Positions 32,560-42,700 of a stretch of DNA of 64,000 bases are shown here, piece after piece. The first letter of the stretch is position 1; each line of letters begins with the position of its first letter. This DNA is from Trichoderma breve (lineage: Eukaryota > Ascomycota > Sordariomycetes > Hypocreales > Hypocreaceae). Under the pieces are notes generated by a model. It was not told the DNA's origin. It did no database searches and was given only the letters and a program-made list of their open reading frames with translations. Location of the stretch: the NCBI RefSeq assembly GCF_028502605.1, contig NC_079233.1:1674001-1738000 (forward strand), given 5' to 3'. The position numbers and the translations under genes are program-made.

Positions 32560-33782
32560 TCAGCAAGCGTCTAGCAAGCAATCGAGTTCGTCTATCTCGA
32601 TGCTCTCGGCGCCCTTGCCCCATTCGAATAGTTTGTTTAATCTTAACCAAGCTTCGGTATCATCTTCTTTCCGACCAGCGGATATGCTCGGCTTGATGGA
32701 GGGGCTAGCTAGAAATATGGTGGCCGCGCTGGGACGGCTGTCGGCGAACCACGCATCGTCCCGATAATAATCCATCGTGGCGACACTGTGACGCTCAACA
32801 GTTTCCGGCTGAGGGACTTCGGCGTTAAGCTTTCGCTTCTGCAGGCCGTCTGCAGTCTGTGTAAACTCGCGCTCATCCTTCTCGAGAGGAGGGGAGTTGT
32901 TACGGGGTCCGAGGACAAGTCTGCTTCGCTGGGAAGAGAACGATCCGATGGGGGTCATGGGCATCGCAACGTCGTCATCGGCGTTATCGAACTCGGTGGC
33001 CGATAGGTCCACTTCGGGAGAGGGGCTCAGCTCCCGTCGTCTTGCCTCGATGTCTTCTGAGCCAGAATCCTCGGTAAGAGAGACTGAAGGGGTGAGAGAG
33101 GCAGCCTGCTGAAGACTTGCGTTGAAGTCGGGGAGCGGTTGCCTGGGCTGAGTGGTGAGGAAATAATAAGTGCGTCGTGGGTGTACAGTCTCAAGCTCCT
33201 TACCCAGCGGGCAGGGAGCCGAGGCAGACCAGCAAGTCCGCTTCATATAGGAAGCGAGGCGGGACGAGATAATGGCGCATGGGTTCGCAGATCTATGATT
33301 GGCAACGTCAGCATGGCCGGAAGTGAATTCGACATGGGGAAGAAGACCTACTGTTGTACAGATGTAAGCGACTGGGTAAGGACAGTCGCCAGCTCCTTGA
33401 TCAGATGAGGGCGGTTGCCAGTTTCCTGCAGCTGGACAACAACAGCCTCGACAATGTCGTCTTTGATGCTCTCAATGTCGATCTTGTGTGTTGTTGCGTC
33501 GGCATCCGTCATCTCCTCGCTGATGGCTCGAATGGGTGACGGAGGCGGGGTATTCTCAATAGCAATGGTCTCTGCGGCATGGGACCTCTTGTGGCGCTTG
33601 TTGGGATGTTCTTCTGGAGATTCCGAGCGCGAGGCACTTCTGGACGCCGGCGTCGCTGAGGCTGAGGATGAAGCGGCGCGGGACGCACTCTTCGATGAGG
33701 CAGCACGCGAGGCATGCGTGACGGGGATGTGAATACCCAGGCTGGGCAGGGAAAGCGATTTGCGGCGCGTGTTGTAAGGCAT
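32560..33782 (-). CDS. GDS1-like winged-helix protein
   Basis: A 387-aa protein from exons 33782-33352 and 33292-32560, joined across a 59-nt intron (GTAGGT donor, CATAG acceptor). The first 70 residues are Ser/Ala/Arg-rich and end in a basic patch (PNKRHKRSH). A conserved segment spans the splice at about residues 105-195: SIKDDIVEAVVVQLQETGN, then HLIKELATVLTQ, SANPCAIISSRLASYMKR, and PLGKELETVHPRRTYYFLTT. I take this as the winged-helix domain of the fungal Gds1 family, linked in yeast to nitrogen and mitochondrial signalling. The C-terminal half is acidic and disordered. The family name is from memory and moderate in certainty. DNA binding is inference. Confidence 0.68.
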
Positions 33783-35865
33783 GGTTGTATAATGGTGACG
33801 ATGTTGAATTGCGTTGGTATTATTGGGGGTATTAAAAGTAAAGGTACTGTGTAATTGGATTGGTGGACGTAATAATGCAAGACGTAAATGGCGGTGGCAA
33901 AGAAGAAAGAGAGAAAGAGAAGAGTGGGATATGGAAGGGATCGACTACAGGCTGGCTCGCACAGGACAGGCAGCAGACGAGAGAGTCACGGGGATGACGA
34001 TACTTTGTTTGTTTTGGGATGGTGTTTAGGAAGATTGTATGAAGGTCTCCAAACATCCCGAGGGAGAGGCAGAATTGTCTCGGGGGGGCGGTCTGCGGTC
34101 TACGAGCGGATGGGAAGGAATGATGGGGGGGGGATGGCACCGAGCAAAAGAAGCCGGACCAAAAAGCTCAGGCGATTTTTTTTTTTGGCGTTGGCGGGCC
34201 AGGAAAAAAAAAAGAGGCAGCAAGCACGAGAGCTTGAACTTTTTTTCTTTCCCCCCGGATCCTATTGGCCAGAGCCCCCCGTCACGGCTGCCGAAGTGGA
34301 GCGCGCTAAACGTCAGTGCCCGCACAGACCACTCGCTGTTGCAGTGCAGCCACGGCTTTGAGGCAAGCACGGCCCACCGCAGAGGGACGTCCAAGCCTCT
34401 GAGGCGCCTGGCACGAAAGCGGCAAGAGCGACTTCTGTTTGTAGGTACTTGCAGTGGGGTTTTTGGCGAAGAGCTGGTGGGGAGGCGCCTGCCAGAGACT
34501 GCAACAATGGCCACTCTGTGGTTGGTCCGCAGCTCGGCACTCTCAGACACTATAAAGAGATAGTGGGGAATATTTTTTGGATTTTCTTTTTTCTTTTTTC
34601 GCCTTTGACTTTGCCTTTGCCTGGCCACTGCCACCACTAACACCGACGGGGACACCCCTGCCCGATGAGGTAAAAAAAAAAAAAGTTGCACTTTTTTTTT
34701 TCAAGGGTACGGGGGACCACATAAAATGATGGAGACGGTTCAAGTTGGCATCGTGGCCGGACTGCTTCTAGAACCAAAGGGACGCGAATAAAACGGAGAT
34801 TCGGTATTTGAAGTAGTGGACGTCATGACCGAGGGTAGCTGAGAGCATATTCGCTCATAGGCTGGAGGCGTTGCAGATCAGGCAATTGACGATACAGTAC
34901 ATCATGAAGTCGCTGTAATTAATATTTTTTGTGCGTGTGTGCATGCAAGGGGGTGTGGGCGAGCGCACACTGAGGGGAAAGGAAAAAAAAAATTGATTAA
35001 ATACCACTCAATTTTTCCAGGGTCTGGCATGTGCTGAGACAACCCCAGAGCAATCACGGAGTACGGAGTAATACTCCATATCTGTACTGCTCACATACAT
35101 ACATCCGATTCCCTGCTGTCGATTTTTTGCTACGCTCCCCTGCGATTGAGGCATGGGGGTCCCCCTCAAGGGTCCTAGTGGGGCTGCAAAAGCGCCCTAA
35201 GCGATCAAAGACGCAGCGGCGAAAAAAAAAAGAGCGTTCGAGTCGGTCTTCAGGTGTAAGTCGTGTGAGAGGTGGAGAGGACGTTCGATTACTGTATGGA
35301 GACTCGACGCGCTGGATCCCAGGCTTGCCGAAATGAGGCCTTACCGCTGATGACATTCTGCAGGCATTGAAGCACTAGGTCCTGCAGCGCGTCCTGCAAG
35401 AGCGTTGAGAATCTAAGTAGTAAAGGCCGAGTTTGATGCAAGCTGCTTGCTAGTCCAAAGCAAAAAGTAAACAAAAACAGAGCCGTACAGTAGTCGGTCA
35501 CCTGATCTATTACACCGCCTACCTTGGGCAGAGCTTGGGCACCTTTTTGTACGGTCAATGGCTTTCCATTAGTACCATCTTTGCTGCTTACAGTGGCCGC
35601 AACGTGCAGATTGATGCCCGTTGACCTGCAGAGCCATTCAATTCCCGCGTCATGTGTTGCTGTGCTGCCGCTGCAATTGGGCCAATGGCTCGGAACAAGG
35701 GAGACAGACGTTGGCGGCTTGCATTGGCCACTGGTTGTACCTGCAAGACCTCTGTCTCGTGTGGTACGACTTGTCCTTCGCATGTTGAGCGAGACATGCA
35801 TCGCGATAAGTGTCTCACCGGGTCCCACAAGCCTAATCGTGACAATCAAACGGTCTGCACATGTC
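33783..35865. other. Intergenic: GDS1-like promoter and GT69 3' flank
   Basis: Two kilobases with no credible gene. The strip at 33880-34270 is purine-rich with long A- and T-runs, and 34260-34560 is GC-rich. A TACGGAGTA motif lies at 35062-35070 next to an inverted ATACTCC. Open frames here (for example minus strand 35289-35876) have no domain and are probably chance. Confidence 0.55.
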
Positions 35866-37533
35866 TCAGTTGCCAAATCTCATCCCTCCCTTGACAGCGT
35901 ACTCGTCTTTGTCGCAGACGGGCCACCCTGTGACGACGCACTCGTTCTTCTCCTTGCCGCCATCCAGGCCGTTCCATCTTAGGCCGCTGCCCATCCCTAA
36001 TGTCCACCAGAGTTTCCAGTATCCCTCCTCGAACACATTCATCCACAGCCGTACAATGGGCAAACGTAGCCAGACGGCGTAGTACCTCCACCACTTGACG
36101 GTGTAGCCCACTATAACGGAGGGATCCATGACCACTGGGGCGCCGCCCGTGGTATTGGTAATGGTCAACGGCAGCAGTGTGCACTCGGAGATGATGCACT
36201 CCGGGGGCTGCTGGAAGCGAAGCGTGTCCGCGTCCCAGTCTGCGTTCTTGCTGCGCAGAGGCGGGTCAAGCAGCATGTCTCCATCGAGAACCACGATGCC
36301 GTTCCAGCAGGTGCCGACTTCAAGCACGCGCCCCTCGCGTACGGACCTCCTGTCTCCCTCTGACGCGAAGAAGGGCCAGAAGCCACTAGTAGTTCTTCCA
36401 CAGCGATCGCGGAGCACCCACGTGTCGTACAACGTTGCGCCGTCCATGTCAATGCTGCACGCCATCCGTCTCTTTCCTGGCTTGGTCATTGTGTGTGACA
36501 AGGGGGACTCGGCATGTGGACCATTGACATCATCTCCTCCCACGGCCGCCAACAGCTTCAGGACGTCGGTGTGATGATACACAACGTCGTTTAGCATAAT
36601 CACGTTTTCAAATCGCCTGTTGAGCTGGCCGAGAGGTTCCAGGGCGCCGTTGCGGAGGTTTGCCATGTACCCCATCCTGTGCCTGATGCTGTGCCAGGGG
36701 TTTTCGGGCGGATCTCCGCGCAGGTCGGTCGTGATGTTGACGCTATGCGCCACCTTGCGCTTTGTGAGCTCGCGGCCAAAGTGCAGCAGCTTGCTGGCAG
36801 TGTTATCCTCGCTGTCATTCTCTGTCAGGGATACGTAGACGTGGGCGCGGCCCAGCGTGTCGATGAGCTCGAGAGTCTGTGAAGTCCACGAGTCTAGTAT
36901 CTCGTCGTTGTTCCAGAAGGAGGCGGCGATGAAATAGCTCGCATTCTGGGCCCGGTGTGCTTGTAGTGTCGGCGAAGAGGCCACAATGGACGATGCCGTT
37001 GGGAAAGGCGATGCGATGCCTTTCGTGTAAGCCCACAAGCTGAAGAGTGCGCCACACAGCCAAATCAGCGGTTTGAACATCCCTCGCCCTGCTCCAGCCC
37101 CGCTAGCCCTCTGCGACGAAGAAGATGAGCCATTGGATGGTAGCAGGAAGCTGCTCCTCCTCTTGCGACTCTTGGCTGCGTGGGACGGTGAAAAGTGCTG
37201 CCAGGCCGCGAGTATCACTCTGGCAGGTATGTAGACGAGGACAATGGCGAGGTAGACACTGAGCGGCCCTGAATTGTGCGTGAAGATGATGGGGGAGAGG
37301 CGGAAGTAGAGCGTGGGAAGCAGCACAAGGTAGATACGGTGGTAGTTTCTGGCGTGGCGGATGAGGGCCGAGATGCGGCTGTGGGCGGTCAGGCCGTGGC
37401 TGGTGAGGCGGTGGCTGGAGTGGCCATGATGGTCGTCATGAGCCTTATCGTGGCTGCTATCGTCGTCGTGGTCTTTGTCGTGGCTGCGATTGCGATTGTG
37501 GTGGGAGTCGAGGCTGATGATGGAATCTGTCAT
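35866..37533 (-). CDS. GT69-family (CMT1/CAP59-like) mannosyltransferase
   Basis: A 555-aa single-exon protein of the fungal glycosyltransferase family 69, which includes Cryptococcus alpha-1,3-mannosyltransferase Cmt1 and Cap59. The N-terminal tail (residues 9-51) is extremely His/Asp-rich. Hydrophobic segments follow at about 66-110 and 152-170, giving a Golgi-type membrane anchor. The catalytic part starts with YFIAASFWNNDEIL. It contains RRFENVIMLNDVVYH, an aspartate-rich CSIDMDGATLYDTWVLRD (a possible metal-binding DxD) and GTCWNGIVVLDGDML. The C-terminal FQQPPECIISECTL is also typical. The likely role is cell-wall or glycoprotein mannosylation; the acceptor is unknown. The gene is divergent from the PhzF-family gene. 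Confidence 0.87.
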   Translation of the reverse strand: MTDSIISLDSHHNRNRSHDKDHDDDSSHDKAHDDHHGHSSHRLTSHGLTAHSRISALIRHARNYHRIYLVLLPTLYFRLSPIIFTHNSGPLSVYLAIVLVYIPARVILAAWQHFSPSHAAKSRKRRSSFLLPSNGSSSSSQRASGAGAGRGMFKPLIWLCGALFSLWAYTKGIASPFPTASSIVASSPTLQAHRAQNASYFIAASFWNNDEILDSWTSQTLELIDTLGRAHVYVSLTENDSEDNTASKLLHFGRELTKRKVAHSVNITTDLRGDPPENPWHSIRHRMGYMANLRNGALEPLGQLNRRFENVIMLNDVVYHHTDVLKLLAAVGGDDVNGPHAESPLSHTMTKPGKRRMACSIDMDGATLYDTWVLRDRCGRTTSGFWPFFASEGDRRSVREGRVLEVGTCWNGIVVLDGDMLLDPPLRSKNADWDADTLRFQQPPECIISECTLLPLTITNTTGGAPVVMDPSVIVGYTVKWWRYYAVWLRLPIVRLWMNVFEEGYWKLWWTLGMGSGLRWNGLDGGKEKNECVVTGWPVCDKDEYAVKGGMRFGN

Positions 37534-38315
37534 TGCGGATTTGAAGCTGTGGGAGAGGTCGAAGAGGGGTGGAGACGGAGATTACATGATGTGTGCAGAT
37601 GCTGGTTCGGAGTAGCTCGGGCTAGCTCTGGTACCTTAGTAGACGCCTTAATACTGACCTGTTAGCGGCGTAGTGCAGTGCTACTCCGTTGTTGGAGAGG
37701 GGTTGGGAGCTGTGAAGCTACCCTGCAGTGCGATAATTGCAATCAATTGAACTTAATCGATGTTACCTATACCAGTAATTTGGAGAAATTATTCGGTATG
37801 AATGTAGTTTATCTCGAGATGACTCTTCTCAATTGCAGTTTGATGCTATGAGCTCCGAGTACGCAATGCAAGCATCTGCATAACCTCCCTACATAGCACC
37901 ATAATCCACCATGCTATACTTCTCTAGGACTTACTCGTCGGAATATAATTCCCAAAGCAAGTCTAGATGGTAAAACACTCAAGACTCACAAGATGCACCT
38001 CGCTACCGGCTCGGCCGACAATAGCCAGCAACTAGACTCAATCTGTCCGGTAGCTTATCAAAGCATCGTCCAAAACGACATGACGAAATCACCAGAAGGG
38101 CGCGCAGTACTCCGTTCATCCACTCGGGATGGAGTCCGCAACATTGAGTCATCTAGTGGCTGCTTGGGCATCGACTAATACAGAGGCCGCGTCCGGAGTA
38201 ATATATAGAGTAATATATACCATCATGTGAAAGCACATATATAAGAGGCACCACCACCAAACTCTTGAGCCCAACCATCACCAACATCAACACATCTTCA
38301 ACCTCAACCGCCGCA
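37534..38315. other. Divergent promoter region, GT69 and PhzF-family genes
   Basis: A 782-bp spacer between divergent start codons. It contains two TACTCCGT motifs (37682-37689 and 38108-38115) and a TATATAA box just upstream of the PhzF-family gene. No further gene is seen. Confidence 0.6.
38238..38244 (+). promoter_or_regulatory. TATA box of the PhzF-family gene
   Basis: TATATAA lies 72 bp upstream of the ATG at 38316. A CA/CT-rich leader with CCAACATCAACA-type sequence separates them, as in strongly expressed fungal genes. It is a good positional match; use in vivo is inferred. Confidence 0.55.
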
Positions 38316-39248
38316 ATGGAGCTCCCCTTCATCACCCTCGACGTCTTTACCCGCACCCGCTTCCGCGGCAACCCCCTCGCCGTCGTCACCATCCCCGCCG
38401 GCATCCCCAAGCCCACCCAAGAACAAAAGCAAATCGTCGCCCGCGAGTTCAACCTCTCCGAGACCGTCTTCATCCACGACGTCGCCGACCCGGAGACAAA
38501 CCACTCCCGCCAGATCGACATCTTCCTCACCACCGACGAGATCCCCTTCGCCGGCCACCCCACCATCGGCGCCGCCGTCTCCCTCCTCCGGGGCTCCCCC
38601 CACCCCGTCACCGAGCTCGTCACAAAGGCCGGCCGCATCGCCGTCACCCGCACCAGCGAGGATTCCGCCACGGCAACCGTCCCGCACAACGTTCACTTAC
38701 ACGCTGCCACGCTCTCCTCCTACGCCGGCATCACCGCCGCCCAATTGCAGGCCAATGACGAGATCCGCAAGCTAGAGCTCGCGGCACCCATCTTCAGCCT
38801 CGTCAAGGGTGTCAGCTTCGCCCTCATCGAGCTGCCTTCGCTGGAACTCCTCGCCGAAGTCACCGCCAGCGGTCGCAAGTTCAACGCCGAGGGCTTCCTC
38901 GACCAGGACTGGCAAAACGGCTTCATCGGCCGCTTCTACTACGTCCGCACCGGCTCCTCCACTGCCGATGGCGTCCCCGTCGTTCAGCTGCGCACGCGCA
39001 TGATGGCCGAGGGCTTCGAAGATCCCGCCACCGGCGCCGCCTCGAGCTGTCTGGCCGCCTATCTTAGCACCCAGGGCGGTGACAAGCAGACAACGCCCAC
39101 AAGACGGTACGACTTCACCCAGGGCGTCGAGATGGGCAAGGAGAGCCGCATCCAGGTCGATGTCAAACTCAAGGACGGTGCCCTCGACACAGTCATCCTT
39201 GGCGGACCAGCAGTTCAAGTCATGCGTGGACATGTTCAAATTGAGTAG
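38316..39248 (+). CDS. PhzF-family (phenazine biosynthesis-like) protein
   Basis: A 310-aa intronless protein of the PhzF/diaminopimelate-epimerase-fold family. Visible motifs are LDVFTRTRFRGNPLAVV at the N-terminus and FNLSETVFI with the Glu equivalent to the PhzF catalytic residue. DEIPFAGHPTIGAA and the C-terminal FEDPATGAASSCLAAYL are also present. Family members catalyse isomerisation or epimerisation of small acids. No phenazine genes are nearby, so the family label should not be read as phenazine production. ATG 38316 is chosen because it opens the conserved domain directly and sits after a TATA box. Codon use is strikingly C-ending compared with neighbours, which suggests high expression or a separate history. 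Confidence 0.9.
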   Translation: MELPFITLDVFTRTRFRGNPLAVVTIPAGIPKPTQEQKQIVAREFNLSETVFIHDVADPETNHSRQIDIFLTTDEIPFAGHPTIGAAVSLLRGSPHPVTELVTKAGRIAVTRTSEDSATATVPHNVHLHAATLSSYAGITAAQLQANDEIRKLELAAPIFSLVKGVSFALIELPSLELLAEVTASGRKFNAEGFLDQDWQNGFIGRFYYVRTGSSTADGVPVVQLRTRMMAEGFEDPATGAASSCLAAYLSTQGGDKQTTPTRRYDFTQGVEMGKESRIQVDVKLKDGALDTVILGGPAVQVMRGHVQIE

Positions 39249-39753
39249 AGTCACTGCTTAACCCTTCAAAATAACTTGTTCGAGAACCATTCATTTCGCA
39301 TTGTCCATCATCTTATCGCCTCTGAAATGTCCATCATGATTGTCATCCTAATCCCAATGTTATCCGAAGAGGTCATGAACCTCGAATGCTCCCATATGCG
39401 CCGTGATAGTCTCTCCACCCCGCATCGTAAAGCTATTTATCGTACATCAATACAAAGTATTACATTTATGCCGTCCGCTCGGATCCTCGCTCCCTTCTGT
39501 GCCTAGCCGAGGAAAACTGAATCCGAACTTTTCTTTGACAATCACTATTTTCCCTTTCCGTCTAATTCCCAAGAAGCACAAAAAAAGGACAAGTGTAAAT
39601 ATGATAAAAAAGAAAAGAAAAGAAAAGAAAAACAAAATCAATAAGCGTTCCCCTTGCTCCGACACACCAAACTTATGCGATTAGGTTCATGCTCCGCTCC
39701 CACCGTAGCTTCGTGGCTTCGTAGCGAATCCCCATTACCCCTGCCGATGTAAC
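39249..39753. other. Convergent 3' spacer
   Basis: A 505-bp spacer between the PhzF-family and NOT1 stop codons, both 3' UTRs. It contains an AAAAG microsatellite at 39606-39632. No gene is recognised. Confidence 0.6.
39606..39632. repeat. AAAAG pentanucleotide microsatellite
   Basis: About five AAAAG units lie in the convergent spacer, flanked by further A-rich sequence. It is a simple repeat with no visible function. Confidence 0.75.
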
Positions 39754-42700
39754 CTATACCCGTTGAATAACTGAGGCGAATCGTTCGGCAACCTAATTGG
39801 ATATCGGTCAGTTCTCTTCTACTATTGCTGCTGTGTCAACTTTGGGACAGCAAACATACCTCTGGTGTCGATCTAATAAAGGGGAGATCGAAGAACATGT
39901 TCTTCTCGTTTTTGCACAGTTCCACGACTGTGTAGATAAGTCCCCAGGGCTGGGGCCAGAAGCCCACCAGTCGCTCTAGGAGGATTCGAGTAATCTCCTG
40001 TCGAATGTCTGACTCTTCAGGGTCGTTCATGTCTTTCCCAAAGATGTACTGGATGAGCTGACTGAAGAATTCGGTGTGGGGGTTGGGGAATCTCAGCTGA
40101 TTCACCATGCTGGCAATCAGATAATATCTGGCCTCCGGAGGCAATTCGTGCACCAGCAGAGACAGCAGAGCAACCTCTGGTTCGCTTCCTGAAATGGGCG
40201 AGCTGGTAACCGGTGGTGATTGCTCAGTAGCATGATGGGCGGCATATATCACAACTGCGCTAATGATCTGAGCATTCGCCGCAATGGCCACATGTCCAAA
40301 CGTGGTCTCGGTCGGCGTGTTCGAAGTGATTGTGTGTGCAATCTGTGCCACTGCCTCCTCTGCTGGGCCGTTTTGGAAGACTTGGTCCAGCATGGTCAAG
40401 AGCCCAGCCTCGGTCAGGATTGCAACAGCATCATCTACGAGGCCGGGGTATGTCCTCAGCTCGTCTACCCGATCGCCTTTGAGGTTATCAAGAGGCTTTC
40501 CGTAGTTTTGCTGCGGGGTAGCGGTCAGGACCGTGTTGATCAGCTGGATGCAATGCGTTGGGATGCTGGCGCAGAACCTGACGTGATTGGCGGCCAAAAA
40601 GTCTGGGAAATCGTGGTGCAAAATGACAAACAACTTCACGGTTCCCCTGGACAGGTCTTTGCCAGCGTCGGTAACATTGAATGCCTTGAGCTGCTCGCTC
40701 ACGCAGCCGAGCAGCTGGCAGACTAGGTCGGCAAAGGCCTTCCATCCTGCATTGTCTGCTAGCTGCAGTAACACGGGCATAAAGGCTCGATGCTGTACAA
40801 GAAGCAGCCACCCAAACACAAATCCAGGAAGAGTCTGCGGGCCGATGGTCTCCAGTCTGGAAGCCAATCTCAGCATCACGTCGCGGCGGTCGTCATCCGG
40901 CAGATCTTCGCAGATGGAATATATCTCATGGAAGAGCATCGAGTAGATGCGGAAGAAGACCCTTTGGTTAAGGTGTTCTCCTCGCTTGGTATGGTGGTGG
41001 TTCAATACCAAGGACACGAGGACCAAGACTGAGTCCAAAAAGGCTGCGCGTGACACCGGCGTTTCAGTATTCATGCTGGCAAAAGAGCCGATGAATTTGG
41101 CCAAAGCATCGATCGCCATGTAAGCATCGCCGATAGCCCCTGTGTGCAGAATGTGCTCATAACGCTCGACCGAAAGATCGATACCGATGCGCACGAAGAA
41201 GAAGAAGTCATCGCGGTTGCGAATAACTTGCCTCGCGTGCAGCTGCTGGATGAAGATCGCCGTAGCCTTGCTGGAGGCGTTGTGATTGTTACACAGGTGC
41301 ACCCACTCCTCAAAGACGTACTCTAGCTGATCTTGCTGAATTGACTGTTCTTCTAAGCTAGAAAGGCCTTGCGGTGGCTGAGAAGGAACCGAGCCCATCA
41401 ACTTGTTCTTTAGCCGCTGGCCAGTAGCCGAACTTGGCTCTTCGCAGATCCAAGTCCATGCTGCCTCGAGTGTGCGGATAAAGTCGGCATATAGAGCAAT
41501 CGGTCGGTGGTTGAGGATGGTAAGGTCGAGCATGTGCTCGAGGAACTCCAGCGAATTGTCCTTGCGGGCTTCCAAGACCTTGGACATTGCGAGATCAATG
41601 TTTCGCCAGTCGAGGAGATCAGTTCGGATTAGTGCTGCGAGCAGAGGCAGGCTTAGGAAATTGGGTCCGGGCTGCTGGGCGAACAAAGAGCGGACTCGGC
41701 TGTTTAGCGCTGGGCCAGAAATCTTTCGAAGAGTCTCTAGCACGTGAACAAGACTCTCAAGCGTTAGGTTGTCCTCAACCTGTTGGAAGATGAGTGAGCT
41801 GATCTGCTCGGCGGCATAGATGGCAAACTCTTCCGAGTTTTGAGAGGTCTTAATGATGAGCTGCACAAGTGCATCGACGACGTCGAGGACGGGGTGCGGC
41901 CTAGGCAAGCCCACAAAGTGATCCTCTCGAGCCTCTCCAGCCACGCGCAATAATTCCTGTAGCAGCTTGTTGACCCGCTCTGCCAAACCACGAACATCCA
42001 TTTGAAAGCCAGCAGCTCGCCCGTTGCCCATTGCGTTGGCAGCAGCGAGGTTATGAACCGGAGCGTAGGGCTGTAGTTGTGCGCCAAGCTGTTGGATCGA
42101 AGGCGTCTCTGCGGGGGTAGGTATGTTAGGCATGCCACTATATGTCTCCTGCAAGACTTCGTTTGCCAACGACCTGGTGGCCTCTGAGGCAGATGGTGCG
42201 TGGGATGCCACCGTGGAAGAAGTGGTGCGAGGCTGTCTGGCGAAATCTTCGTAGATGGCCATCTGTTCAGCATTGAGACCACCGGGTCTTGGCTGTATCT
42301 TGTAAGGGCTCGGAATCGTCATAGCCCATCGATTGATACCTGTTGGGTGGTACGGCTCGTTTGGCTGCTGAAGGCGATGTCGTCTCCTGTGCTCCATGTC
42401 GTTTTCCAGCATCTCCTCAATCTCCGGCACAGCTCGCTCTTCAGCCTGCTTTTCAATGATGCTGCAGGCCAAGTCGAGATTTGAGTTGACACACATGATG
42501 ATGGTACCCTCAGGAAGACCCGAAGGCAGATCGTTAGCAAGACTCCTCATATAGTTGGTCAAGTTTGCTCGTAGAGGCTCCTTGGACGTGACGAGAGCCA
42601 GGCTACCGGCGGTGGCCTTTACCATGTTAATAGCAGATGTTCGGACGCGGTTCTCATCCGGTTCGGCAATGAAATCTTTCCGGATCATCTGCTGGGTTGA

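Noticed and set aside
35289..35876. 195-codon minus-strand frame next to the GT69 gene
   Set aside because: It overlaps the GT69 stop region in another frame and shows no domain or signal.
37534..39248. Phenazine or other secondary-metabolite cluster around the PhzF-family gene
   Set aside because: No polyketide synthase, peptide synthetase, transporter or further phenazine gene lies nearby. PhzF-fold proteins are widespread with other roles.
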